Below, one piece after another: positions 9,366 to 21,489 of a stretch of 26,946 nt of DNA. Location: contig LSSL01002580.1 of assembly GCA_001953115.1 (NCBI GenBank), forward strand, positions 1 to 26,946, in the 5' to 3' direction. The number at the start of each line of letters is the position of its first letter. Position 1 is the stretch's first letter. The DNA is from Smittium mucronatum (taxonomy: Eukaryota; Kickxellomycota; Harpellomycetes; Harpellales; Legeriomycetaceae). A program made the position numbers and the translations under genes. The notes under the pieces are model-generated. The model had not been told where the DNA came from. It ran no database searches and saw nothing but the letters and a program-made list of their open reading frames with translations.

Positions 9366-11484
9366 GGAACTTACTTGAAGATTATTTTAAAAAAAATTTT
9401 AACTGTTATGAGGGGGCAAGAATTTATTTTCTAAGCACATATGTATTCATGTAGAAGTTTAAAATCTCATTATATTTTAAGAGATTCAGTTGTAACTATC
9501 AAAGAATTATTGGAATAATGACAAATTTGGAAAAAATAGTTGAAGGTTTAGAAAATTTGGAGGCTCTTCAAACTGAAATTTTAACCTAAACTTTCAAATA
9601 AATAGTTTCAAGTGGTGATTTATATTTTTTTTACTCCCAAAATGAAAATTGAATTAATAAAAATTAAATGAAAAGGCTGAAGTATTTCGATCCCAAAGCT
9701 ATGAAAATAATCGGTTCAAGAAATTAAAACAGTTTTGATGCACTCTATAATGATTTATATTAAATTAAAATAACAGCCTCAAGATCATCAAAATCTAAAA
9801 TATTGATATTATTGTACATGTGTAGTTTTTAAAAAAATATTGTGCTATCACATCTATCTTTTTAAAATGATAACAACCTGATCCAAGTTATAAATAAAAG
9901 GTCGATAACCTGAAAAATAAAAGAGGAGGGGGGATAAAGAAAGATCAGGCGAAGTGACAGCTTATTACTAACATTATTTGGTTATAATTTAATGGTAATA
10001 ACAGTTTAAAATTTCTCATATAAACCCAATTTAATATTATTAAAATCATTTAAATTTCTCCTAAAATAAACAGAATTAAATTATTATTTTTTGTTATTTA
10101 TATTTTATAGAAATTAATGAATAAATCTTTTTTTGGGGTTTTTTACTCATTATCTGTAGCTTTTGAATCACAGAGAAAATTATTCTAAAAAAATTAATCT
10201 TTATTAGAAAGAATATATTATGTAAAAATACGTTGGTTGGCTCCCAGAACTCAAATTATTGTAAAGAAATAAATTTAAATATAATAATGAAAATGAAAAT
10301 GAAACAAAAAATTAATCTAGAAATTTATTTCATAACCTGTAAGATTACTGATAAATAAAATATTTAAAAATATGACATAAAAAAACAATATATTATCAAT
10401 ATTTAGTATAAGGGTGTAACAAAAAAAAAGAGTAATTAAAATTATTTTTAGAAGTGCTGAAAATATATCTGGCAACTATGTATTTTTTGGTTATTATTTT
10501 TGATTTTTAATAGTCCTAGCTCATTTAAATCAGCAAAATTTATACTAGAACATATTTCATCGTCAACTAAAATTTTAATTTACAAAAAAATAGCCCTTTA
10601 ATATTTATATTTACGCTTATAAAAATCCAAAAATAAATAAATATTACTTCTCTCCCATTTTCACAAAGAGATAGGCGAATAAAAAATTTTTTTTAAAAAA
10701 AAAGAAGAAAGAGATATTGGAATATTTGATCACCCCCCCCCATATTTTCCCCAAATAAAATTGCTAAAAAACACAAATTGAAAAAATATTAAGAAAGTAA
10801 AATTTTGTCAATAACTTTAAATATTATGAGTTTGCTGATTTTTTAGAGAAATTTCACAGAATTTAAATTATTTGCTAGTATATATATGGGGACTTTATAT
10901 TATTCAGTAAATTATTTTGGATTTTAATTCGGATAAATTTTAATTTTAATTTTTTATATTACTTGGAAATTTGAGTTTTATCTCGGTATTTTTTAATAAA
11001 TTGTTTGATTGCTGGATGTTTTTTGTATCCTCCATCGTATCTTAATTTATTGGTGACTTTATATTTAGAAAAAAATAAGTCTTTAATTTCTGAATATATA
11101 TAACACGTTATTTGATTTAGAAATTTAATCTAATTTGAAACTAGAACTCTAAAATAGTTTATACAAAAAACAGCTGAATGCACTGCTCATATGTAAAAAA
11201 AAAAAATCGAAGACATTTCGATAAAGTGACCCCAAGAAGCCCCCCTCCCACAAATCCACAAAAGAAGCAAATGATTATTCATATGAAAAAAAAAAAATCT
11301 GTGAAGTTAGGTTAAATTCGCTTATAATAATACTATACCAAATTTATTCAATAGCAGCTTTTACCAAGATAATATAGGATTATCTTATCAAAAAGCGACT
11401 ATTTTTTAACTTCTATACTCATAATGTTAAAATTCCATTTCAATCCATTTATATAATACCTCAAATACCAAAATTTTAAATATG
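9366..11484. other. AT-rich DNA, possibly old LINE remains
   Basis: No gene found. If the 9.24-kb repeat is a LINE tail, its body would lie here on the minus strand, but I could not read reverse-transcriptase motifs. A run of nine C is at about 10733-10741, and short C-rich patches are near 11240. Confidence 0.45.
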
Positions 11485-11508
11485 CAAGTAAAATTCGGTA
11501 ATCCAAAC
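11485..11508 (+). repeat. Left terminal inverted repeat of the pogo-like element
   Basis: Pairs with 13996-14019 (20 of 24 identical) and contains GGTAATCCAAAC, compared with GGTTATCCAAAC at the other end. Confidence 0.75.
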
Positions 11509-12009
11509 GAAAAAATGCTTTTTTTTCCTGAGAATCGGAATCTACTTGATAATCCTAAATTTCTTTACCACTTCCATATTTTTTTCAATAGTAAAAAGCG
11601 AAATCACGAGTTAATAATAATAGAAATTCAATTCAATTCAATTGGTCTTAAAAGCTATTTTTTAAAAAAATGGCTTTGAAAATTGAATAGTTCAATAAAT
11701 ACAAAAATTTTAATTTCAAAAATAAAAATAAAAAAGCATTGTTAATAAAAAAGGCAAAAATCTTTTAATTATTATTTCAAGCTCATTAAAAATCTATAAC
11801 CGCAATTATAAACAATAAATAATGATTAAAAATGCTTTAAAAAGAACTTAAATACGATCTGATAGTTAATTTTGATAAAAAATCAAAGAGTGAAAACTAA
11901 TCCACAATGAAAACCCATGACATTGATAATTTAAAATCAGCATTTTTTGAAAACGAATGAAATATATTATAAGAACTTGATATAATTTAAGAAATAACTA
12001 GATATTCAG

Positions 12010-13660
12010 AAAGCTTTTTTTCTGTTTTTTTCTATTATTTTGTTAAGCATTTTCCCTCTCAAAGCCTTTAGCAAAAGGATACTGTTTAAATCATAAGCAC
12101 TTAATTTTTCAAAATACTCTATCAATTTATCCATTGATTATAATGTGCTATAAGAATCTTGGAGGGTTTTTGAGTCGATTCCAAAGAGAAATTTTTTAAA
12201 GCTTTATTTATAACATCTTCCATAGGAGGATCATAATCTTAATCTAAATCTAAAGCCAAGTCACGGCAATTAATTATAATTTATAATGTTTCTTCATCAA
12301 TGTATATATCAAATTCATTACTTGGATCTATTTCGGCATCTACCCAACATAATTACCACTTTCAGAAAAATCATATCTCTCGCTTTTAATAATGTTCAAT
12401 CCTTTTAATTTTTCCTTTACCCTAATAAATTTATCCTCAAAATTTATATAGTTTTTATTTTCATCAATTTGAAAATTAAAATTTATGTCTAAATATTCCC
12501 AAAAAATCTGTGTTATTTGAGGAAAGACTTTATCACATGCATTAATTAGCCAGAAATAGCATTTTTAAGTATTATTTTTTTAAAAGCATCATTTTCAATT
12601 TCTGGATTTGACAAAGCCTCAAACACAACTTTCTTTTTTTATTTTGACTTAATAGAGTATATTATGCTTTGGCCCATAGGCTGAATTATTTATGTGCAAT
12701 TCGGTGGTATGAGCATTATCTTAATAAGGCAATCTTTACTTTGAAGATTCAAATCTCAGAAAAAATATGCGATTCAATTATATAAAAGTAAAAAAGCTTT
12801 AGTCTCGATGCCTTTTTTTTTTTTTGAAAACTTCTAAAAATCTTAATAAAATCATTTTTTAACTAAGAAGTGAAAAATATCTTGTCATTCAACCCTTTAT
12901 AATTCCATTTTATAGAAATTTTATTTTTTATTTATCTGGAGATATAGTGTTTTGCGATTCGTCTAAGACCAACACCCTCAACTTATTTGAACCATCTGAA
13001 TTACTGCAAGACATAAATTTTATCCTATATTTACCAATTTTTCTTCATGGTGCGGAATATTCATCAGAAAAACAATAGTTTTTGTTTGTCAAAATCTCTA
13101 AAAAGACACTGATTTGTCAGAATTATAAATATGAGATACTAAAAAGTCAAGATTAAGTATTCATGCCTTAAAGTTTCAATAAATTATGGGATTGTTTCAG
13201 TATTTGCTGACAATTTTTCTCCCGATATTCTCATGTGCTTTAAATTATCTCACTTTTTAAAATTTCTAATCCACCCCTCGATAGCTTTGAAGGTAGAGTT
13301 TTCACCATTTATCATACCCGAAAATTTAATAGTCGATTTTGCTGTAAAATTGTTGGTTATGGAAAACCTCAGCAATATCTTTTGCAAATACCATAAGTAT
13401 AAGGGGTTTTCTACTAATGGGAATGCAGGATTTTTCATAGTAATTTTTATCTTGTGTTTTTAGAATACTGATTTCCTTTTACTTAGATATTGATTATTCC
13501 TTCATTTTAATAGTATTAGAAATATTTAATATTCCAATATTGCAATTATTCGTTAAATTATATATTTTTTTCAATTTTCAATTAATTTTATTATTTTAAC
13601 CTTATCCATTATAGAAAGAGTTTTGTACCTTTCCTTTTTCATCCTTTTTAGAATTTATAA
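12010..13660 (-). pseudogene. Pogo/Tigger-like (CENP-B/jerky-type) transposase, broken
   Basis: Read on the minus strand across several frames, the relic follows the family order. An N-terminal HTH (KTLSIMDKVKIIKLIEN, about 13625-13575) is followed by the CENP-B-type second HTH (NPLYLWYLQK, then FKAIEGWIRNFKK, about 13400-13250). Next is RISGEKLSANTETIP, then the DDE core: HIYNSDKSV at 13133 (family QIYNADETG; first Asp kept), then MSCSNSDGSNKLRVLVL. LLLYN at about 12800 stands where the family has LLLLDN, so the second Asp is lost. IMLIPPNCT at 12719 corresponds to the family FLPPNTT. The tail has VDAEIDPSNEFDIYIDEET (12343) and MDKLIEYFEKLSAYDLNSIL. There are at least ten stops plus frameshifts, so it is inactive. 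Confidence 0.88.
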
Positions 13661-13995
13661 AGTTCATTCTAAACAATCTTAAACTAGGTGTTTTCGAATA
13701 GATAATTTTTTTAAAATCTTAGTTCTAAAATATGAAAAATGATCAAGTTATAAACCTTTAAAACGAGGATTTATAGAGGAAATATATTGTTTTATAAGTC
13801 AAAAGAGTTCATTTAAACAGCTTTTTTGATATTATTTAAATATCTAAACATAATTTTACCTTTGATTTTTATATATTAGGTAATGATTTCTTACTAGTAA
13901 TTAAGTTTAGTACTAAAAAGAAAGAGATCTATTTGATAATCCGATTTTTGTTAGATTATTGGATTTCGGATTAGTTAACTTCTGAATTAAAAAGT

Positions 13996-14019
13996 GTTTG
14001 GATAACCAAATATTACCTG
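13996..14019 (-). repeat. Right terminal inverted repeat of the pogo-like element
   Basis: Reverse complement of this segment matches the left repeat at 20 of 24 positions. TA at 14020-14021 is the presumed target dinucleotide. This end lies on the 5' side of the transposase. Confidence 0.75.
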
Positions 14020-14021
14020 TA

Positions 14022-17000
14022 TTTGTATAGTGCATTTTTTAAAGCTATTTTTCGACTTTTAATAATAAAACTTGAGAATAAAAAACCTTTTTATTTTCTT
14101 TATCTTTTTAATCCTACTTCTATACATTACATTCTCCAAATATCCGAGTTTTCATGAAAATTTTTATATTTACTACATTCACAATAAATAAATTCCAATT
14201 AAATTTCCCAATAGGGTTTTTGTGCAAAGATTAATTTAAATTATTATTATGTTAATGGATTTTGTTTGAAACCTTTTTTTTAAATTCGAATGTATTTTTT
14301 TTGATATATGGAATCCAGTGGAGTTTATATACTATAACTGATATATAATATTTTTTCTCAGACTAAGGGATAATCCATAGAATAATTTAGGAAATATATT
14401 TCTGCAAATCTAAAACAGCTTATATCATGCTAAGTTTAAATCATTTCTAATGATCTTTCCAATTTTTATAAATTCTTGAATAAAAATGAGTAACACTACA
14501 GTTAGAATATCCGAATTTATATCAAATTAAATATAATATAATCGAGATTCCAACAGATATATGATCTGCTCACTTATTTAACTTTAATGGTTTTTAGTAT
14601 AACAATATATATAATTTTTGATGCTTTCGATGACATATCATTTATATCTAATTATATATAACTGTGGTTTATAGGCAAAAATTAAATTTAAAGAATTTAT
14701 AAGCTCAAATGTAAACATTAAAAAAAATAAAAATCACTCAGATTAGTGTTTATTAAAAAAAAATCAAAAACATATTAAAATGAAAACTATTTCAATAGTT
14801 GGAATATCGCCTTCAAACAAAAAAAAAAGGATTATATTATATTTCATTTGATATAAATACACATTTTCAGCTTCACCGATTTGAATTGTATAAAATCATT
14901 GTGATTTTATCTAAACAGTACACTCTTCATAGAATAGTTAATTATGACATTTTTCGGATGTGAGAGATTCGTATGAGTTCTAATTTTGTTAATTAAACCA
15001 CAATCAATCATAATTAATAATTTAAAATACTCAGTGGATTTAATAATAGTCAATTATAAAATATTTACCTATTTCAATAGCTCATATTCCAATAGATTCA
15101 AATATTTTCTTAAGACGTTTTATCAAATATGTGTTATAATATTAATTTTTTATACTATTTAAATTTTGAAGAAAAATATTAGAGAATTTATGTTTTAAAA
15201 ATGTAGAAATTCTTACAATTTTTACCAGAATTCATGCTTATATATATAAGCATTTTTACTAGAGATATGGAGTCCTAAAATTATTTTCAGCGTCCCATTT
15301 AATTATGACTCAAAATTATTTTTTTTCAACCCCTTCGACTTAGATGGTATTCCAGGTGATAAAATATCATTGGATGCTTCAGTCTGATAAGATCTTATTG
15401 GAATTTGAAAGCCCGAATTTGATCTATAAGATTGGTTGCGATTATTAATTAATTTTTATTTTGAATATTTTAAGGGATTATACTTCTAGATAGCAAGTTT
15501 AAATGTATGCTGATGATGGAAAGTCCCGAATTCTTTGGATATACCCCAAGTGTAAAATTTTCTTCAAGATTTACCACTATGCAGTCTTTTCTTCTATGCT
15601 CATAGAAGTGAACATCTTCATTTCTAGATTTCTTGAGAAATAAACTCGCGAACTTTTCTCACTCGCAAATTTGAATGATTCAAACACTTTTTGCATTAAA
15701 ATTTATTTTTTTCAATTGTTTTAATTAATAAGTCTTTCATTTAATTTTTATAAATTTATTTGTTTAAAAGAAAATTCTTTTTAGCACAAACTATTTTTTT
15801 TGAAAGATGCAAATTTCCAAAAATACAAAGATATCAAATGGGGTAAGTTACCTGATATTTTTTATAACAGAAAAGAATGACTTAAACAGGGTTAGGCTAT
15901 ATGGAGCTGAATTTAGGCTTTTTTGTAAATCATATGCGCAATAAGGAAATTAAAGATATATATTTTTTCGATTGAAATTTTCATCTAATTTTTTTTTTCA
16001 AAAATAAATTTGATATAAACCTCAAATTATGCAGTTTTGTAGCCTCTAGACAAAGATATAAGAACTCTGAATGTTTTTTACCATTTATAGAAGAAATTTT
16101 TACCTTTATATGTTTTACAACAGGCAAGGTAATAATCGTGTTCTCAAAAACTGATGATAAATATTTAATCAAAAACTTGTCTCCATCAGACTAAACGGAT
16201 ATTATTTTTTTTGAGATGTAGAATTTTTTTGGATTTAGTAAAAATTATGATCAGTTTTCATATTTTTTCGAATTTTGTATCAATTAAGTCAATAAAAAAA
16301 CCTTTCCAACATAAAAAAGTGTAACTGCAAGTATTATATCATATTTTTATGAATGCCTCGATTTAATTTGCGCCATATCAATGCATATAATTAAAATTAG
16401 AAGTAAAAGTGCGGTTATTTGAGGAGATTTACAAAAAAAATCCCACATAAATATTCCTCTTTTAGCTCCCGAAATTATGTCTATAATTATAAATTAATCT
16501 TACTTGAATCCAAATTGAAATAACTCGTTTAATTGAAAATTTTTGTAGTGCGGAAACATATGTTTAAAATCCCCTTTCTTAATTACATGCGTGGGCATTT
16601 TTTGTAAAAAAAATTCGTTTTTTTGTAATAACTTGTTTCAAAAAATTCACTAACTTAATTTTTTAACAAATAATTAGAATTTTTCGTAGTCAGTAAAATC
16701 AAAAAATTTACTATTAGATAGTGCAGAAGAAGAAAAAACTACATTAATGTTTCCTTTCAAATCCCTTAGCCCTTGTAATAAAAACATAATAGATTAAATG
16801 AAGTAAATCGATATTCCCGAATATTTAAATTTATTAGTAGTTTTTCAAAGGTTGCACATTATTATAGAAATAAAATTTTACTGAAAGAATTTCATCTATT
16901 ATTAGGATTTTTTTTTGATTTGAATACCCTTTTTTTTAATCCAACCCTACTATGGAATGGTATCAGGGATTTTTCTAAATTTATTTTTGGATATATTTAA

Positions 17001-19479
17001 TTAAAATATATTTTTACTGGATAACTCGGACCAATAAAATTTCAATAATTATTCATAAATATTCATTTATGGACTCTGAAATTTCTAATTCATATATTAC
17101 CCACCAAAAAAATTAGCCAGTGTAAATACCAGAACTATTTTTTTTATCAATCTTATTAATCTAAAGGTGTTAGTATAACATTAAAGATTTAAAAAATATA
17201 GAGAAATTTTTTTTTAAATAATTGCTTGCACCTATTGGGATATTTAACTGAGATTTAAAAATAATCTAAATTTTGGTATTTTTTTAAATAAAACATAAAA
17301 TCAGACAATACATCATTATTTTGACCTTTCAAGTTTTATTCGAAAATATATTTTTTAGTACGTTTTTTAGGAAATAATATAAATTCTATGAAATATCTCG
17401 AAATTATTAGATTTTTTGTTCAAAAAGGAGCAAAGAAAATCGAATGAATCAATCTTCCTACAATTATGAAGAATTTTCCTAAATATGTTGGCATATTAAC
17501 GAAAAAATACTATTAAAAATGAATTCTTTTTATAAAGGTATCCTATCTCTAATTTTCTGTTTTTTTATCACCATTAATTAATTGTTTTTTCACTTATATA
17601 AAATAAAAATCTCGTCTAGATCGCGAAATATGAAACCTACCTTGTTTTACTGCTGTTTTTTCTTAAAAATAATATTTAAATTCTTTAATATAGAGTCTAA
17701 ATAGAGATTTTTTCGCCATAAGATTTTTTTTCATTTGATTTCTAGGTTTCATAGATATTTTTCAAACGATTTGATCATATATCCACGTAATTAGTTATTT
17801 TTATACAAATCTACCTAAATGTATACAGAATTCTCATCTAAATATATTTTTTATTCAAATCCACGATTTTCCCCAAATTATCACATAGATAAAAATTTAT
17901 AATTTTTTTTACTGGGATATTTTTTTACTTTTTTACTTTTCTACTTTTTGATTTTTTGTGGAAAATATTTCGAAAAAATACATCTTGTAAAATATGAATT
18001 TTTTTTGTCAAAATATTTCTCTTGGAAAATCTGATTTTTTATACTTTAAATTTACTCTTTACTGCCATAATATATATATATTGTGATTGATTTTCAATAT
18101 ACAACAACTAGGCTTAAAAAAACAAACATATTCCATCAGCGCATATAATAAGAGGGTACTTCAAAATTCAAAAACTTATGATTAGGAGTTGAAGGCATGT
18201 ATTAAAATTTCTATTAATAATATATACAGTTCAATACTACCATTTGAAATTCATTTTGATGTCTATGTTTATTCCTTTTACAATAATAAAATTTTATCTA
18301 TTGAACTATACCATTTGCAAAATGGATGATTAGAAAAATGAGAATAGTTACAATTAGACTTTGGCTTATTTTTATATGGATCGAAAATTATATTCTCATA
18401 TAACTAATTAACGAAAGTAAAAGAGTTTTAACTTCAATACATAAATACTCTAGCGTTCCAATTAAATAAATCTTTATAAAACAAATAATATTTAGAAAAG
18501 GTTTTATGTAAATGGATGTTTTTTAAAATAGCAGAGTTAATTTTAAGAATAATTTTTTTAAAATTTCAGATTTAGATTTTTAAATGAACTGTTTATTGAA
18601 TGTATCTTGCTTTTTAATTTTTAAAAATGTGGTTAATAAGTTAATCTACTGATAGTGAAGAGTTTTTTTTTTTTTTATTTCATCTTGAAACTTTGGATTT
18701 TTATTTATTATATTCATGTTAATGAGGTCAAGGCTTTTAGTTTTTTTAATTTAATCAAATAAGTTGTGAAATTTTTTGTTCTTTAAAAATATTTCGCACT
18801 TGATTAGAAAATATTACCAAGTTTCCAACTAGTCCTTGATAGATAGTATATATATACCTGATTTCATATCAAAATATTCTTTCAGAACCTGTAAGAATTG
18901 AGTAATTCTATACCTTTATAGCCAGAAATAAAAAAGCAAGATAGCACATTTTCAGAAGAAACGATTATTCAGATAATTTTTAAAAAAATTTAATTCATAA
19001 AAGTAAAATTTTAAATCGGGTCCGAGTATATACGTTTATCATACACCAGCTTGTCGAAATTTAATTTTTAGTTTATGATTACGCCTTTTAAAACTTTCAA
19101 ACATTTATTCAATACATTAAAGTTGAACATCTTCCAATCAAAACATTTACTTATATGTGTGAGATAAAAACGTTATAAATCATTTTTAGTACTAGAATTT
19201 ATTAAAATTGCCAACAAATATCATTCTGAGTTAATTATATGACTTTTTTCAAATTTTTCGATAAAGCTTTTCATTTCAATAAAATTACCCTATTTCGATT
19301 TTATCTAAACACATAGTTATTGAACATCTCAACAAAAATTAGATTTTTAAGCAAATTTACATCATCTAGAAAGCTTTTTCGATTTATTTCAAATCAAGTT
19401 CTTGAAAATTTTTGAAAATTTTCGTATATATGAGCCCAGTAGTTTAGTATCGCATATTTTGGTTTGAATTTTAAAAAAA
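14022..19479. other. Long AT-rich stretch, no gene identified
   Basis: No complete gene or RNA gene seen. Two minus-strand patches stay open for about 60 codons. One is at about 15665-15480, includes CIVVNLEENFTLGVYPKNSG and has above-average G+C. The other is 16172-15981 and includes FENTIITLPVVKHIKVKI. Both look like fragments of a decayed coding sequence, but I cannot name a family. The remainder contains homopolymer-rich and TTTTTACTTTT-type simple sequence (about 17900-17950). Confidence 0.5.
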
Positions 19480-20160
19480 TCGCTTTTTATTTGCTATGAA
19501 ATTCTTGATTAAATATTTTTGAATTAAAATCAAAGTCGATTAATGAGTTAGACTTTCTAAGTCGATTCAATTTCCTAAAATAACTATATTTTTCTTCATT
19601 TTTAATTATGGCTATAGCAATAAGAGTAAAAGAGCCATTTATACCAGCAACTCCCATGGTTATTATAGGAAAATCAGTGTTTACAGCTTGTAAGTTGTTA
19701 TATATGAAAATTTTAAGGTTTAATTTTAACTTTACTAAATTATTTGAAGTTATTAATTTTCTCACTAAATCTGAAGTTTTAAATGTTTTTTATGGATTTA
19801 TATCATTAAAAGTTATTATAATACCTTAATGAAATTTTAACCGTATTATATAAGGACAGTATAATCCTGGATTTTTATTTTTTATAAAGTATTTAAGATC
19901 TTATATCACCATACTTATTTATATTATTAGAAAGTAGATTTTTTTTGGTGATATAGTGAGAAATTTCTGTTTCACTTTTTTTATATATACCATGTTTTGT
20001 ATACCCCCCTTCCAATAATTTTATAGCATCGTATTTGTAATTTATAGGAGTTCCAATATTTTTGAAATTTTCAGAATATTCATCTGCCTTTCAATAAACC
20101 GATTTTATATACCAAAAAGAATAGAATCACATTTTGTCTTCACATTTAGTTTTAAATATA
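19480..20160 (-). pseudogene. MULE (Mutator-like) transposase fragment
   Basis: On the minus strand the open block 19765-19487 contains TDFPIITMGVAGINGSF, then LIAIAIIKNEEKYSYF. This is the MULE core segment that in intact proteins reads roughly PLLTIVGVDG, then PIAFALVENE and Y-WFL. Immediately before it, IYNNLQAVN occupies the place of the family's (M)DATYKTN, so the first catalytic Asp appears as Asn. Further upstream (about 20160-19900), broken by stops, YKYDAIKLLEGGYTKHGIYK and ISHYITKKNLLSNN fit the linker between the N-terminal zinc-binding region and the catalytic core. The zinc region and the rest of the catalytic core were not recognised, so the copy is truncated or unreadable beyond these points. 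Confidence 0.75.
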
Positions 20161-21489
20161 TTTTTTCAAAAATAATAAGATTGACTGTATATTTTTAAAT
20201 CAGTTCCAGCTTTTATATCTCATATTCGAATGAAGTCACTTGAGTCGAAAATTAAAAATAATTTTGATTTTTCCAATTTATTTTCATTTGGTTTTTTTTT
20301 AATCTGCCTTTTTTTATATAAAAATTCATGTAACTTGAAATGAAACTTTTCTGAATAATATCTATATTTTTGGCACTTCCAAACGCCAATTTATTGGAAA
20401 AAATTAGACTTAAAAAATTGGCAAACTATTATTATTAGTGATTCTAGATAATAAATATGATAGAAATTAAAATTAGTATTAAAATGATAATTTTGTATCC
20501 ATCAGGTGAATTTTTATGTTAATAAGTGATTATGTGGATGGATGACTTTAAAAATTTTACAACTAGCTTTATTGCGTATAAGATCCAAATACTCTTAATT
20601 CGATTTATCAAAGTCTTAACATTCTGCTCCATTCAAAAAAAAAATTGTTAAATAAATTTTATTAAGATTTAAAAAAAGATATTGGAATTATATTAGTTAA
20701 AATTTGTTTAAATATAATATAAAATAATATTCGCGAGATATGTAGTAGTTTAATACTGTTCAAATAATCACATTTGACTTTTAATCAAAATTTTTAAGAT
20801 ATCTGATTTATTTAACATAAAATTTATTTCAAACACACCTAATATTTTAATCAGCTTAAAATTATTTTCTTTAGATAAACTTTACTATATAATCCCGTAA
20901 TTTTTTTCAATAAGTTTTTGTGGTTTAAAATTTTGTCTAAAAATTTCAGATTAAATTTTTTATATGATGCTTATTGATTTTTTTGGGGGGAGGGGGGTGG
21001 GTGAGGCTTCACATACATCCAGCTTTTGGAGTAATTTTTTAAAAAAACACTTTTTTTTTGAGGAACTGAGGTATAAATTTTTGAGTTTATACACTATGAC
21101 TTTATTAACAAGATTTATATCCACTCTGAAGGTGGGAATTATTCTATTTAAACTTAAATAGAAAAAAAATAAAAATTTTAATAATTATTTTTTTATTTTT
21201 AATTTTGTAATAACTTTTTTGTATAAAGTTTTAAACTTATGTATTTATTTAACTTTTAGTTTTTTTCGCCAAAGAAAGATACGTTATTGATGAAAAATAA
21301 GATCAGAAAAAATATTTACTACATAAATTTTCCCCAAAATAGTTGCATGCACATCATAAGTTGTTGCATTTGATATGAATTTTGTAATAAATAATGATAA
21401 GTGAACTTTTTATTAAGGAGAAGTTATTTTTCAGCCAATTTTTTTTTGTAATATATTTTTTTTAAAAGAAAAATTAAAATTCTAAAAAA
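20161..21489. other. AT-rich DNA between MULE and LINE relics
   Basis: No gene found. A G-run (about 20983-20998) begins a 65-codon plus-strand frame (20964-21161) with no recognisable protein. The remainder is homopolymer-rich. Confidence 0.5.

Larger units (their letters stand above)
11485..14019 (-). mobile_element. Degenerate pogo/Tigger-like DNA transposon, full length (about 2.5 kb)
   Basis: Terminal inverted repeats bracket a transposase relic. The left end (11485-11508) begins CAAGTAAAATTCGG and the right end (reverse complement of 14019-13996) begins CAGGTAATATTTGG. They match at 20 of 24 positions. The right flank is TA (14020-14021) and the left flank reads TATG, consistent with a TA target duplication that has decayed. 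Subterminal copies of GATAATCC-like motifs occur near both ends (about 11540; 13935-14010). Size, TA target and CAG-type ends fit the pogo/Tigger branch of Tc1/mariner. The transposase runs right to left. Confidence 0.8.

Noticed and set aside
11482..11679. 65-codon plus-strand frame
   Set aside because: It begins inside the terminal inverted repeat of the pogo-like element and is terminal noncoding sequence.
13233..13463. 76-codon plus-strand frame
   Set aside because: Antisense to the HTH part of the pogo-like transposase relic.
15505..15530. TATGCTGATGATGG read as a YADD reverse-transcriptase motif on the plus strand
   Set aside because: The surrounding frame has none of the other RT motifs and the minus strand is open over the same bases.
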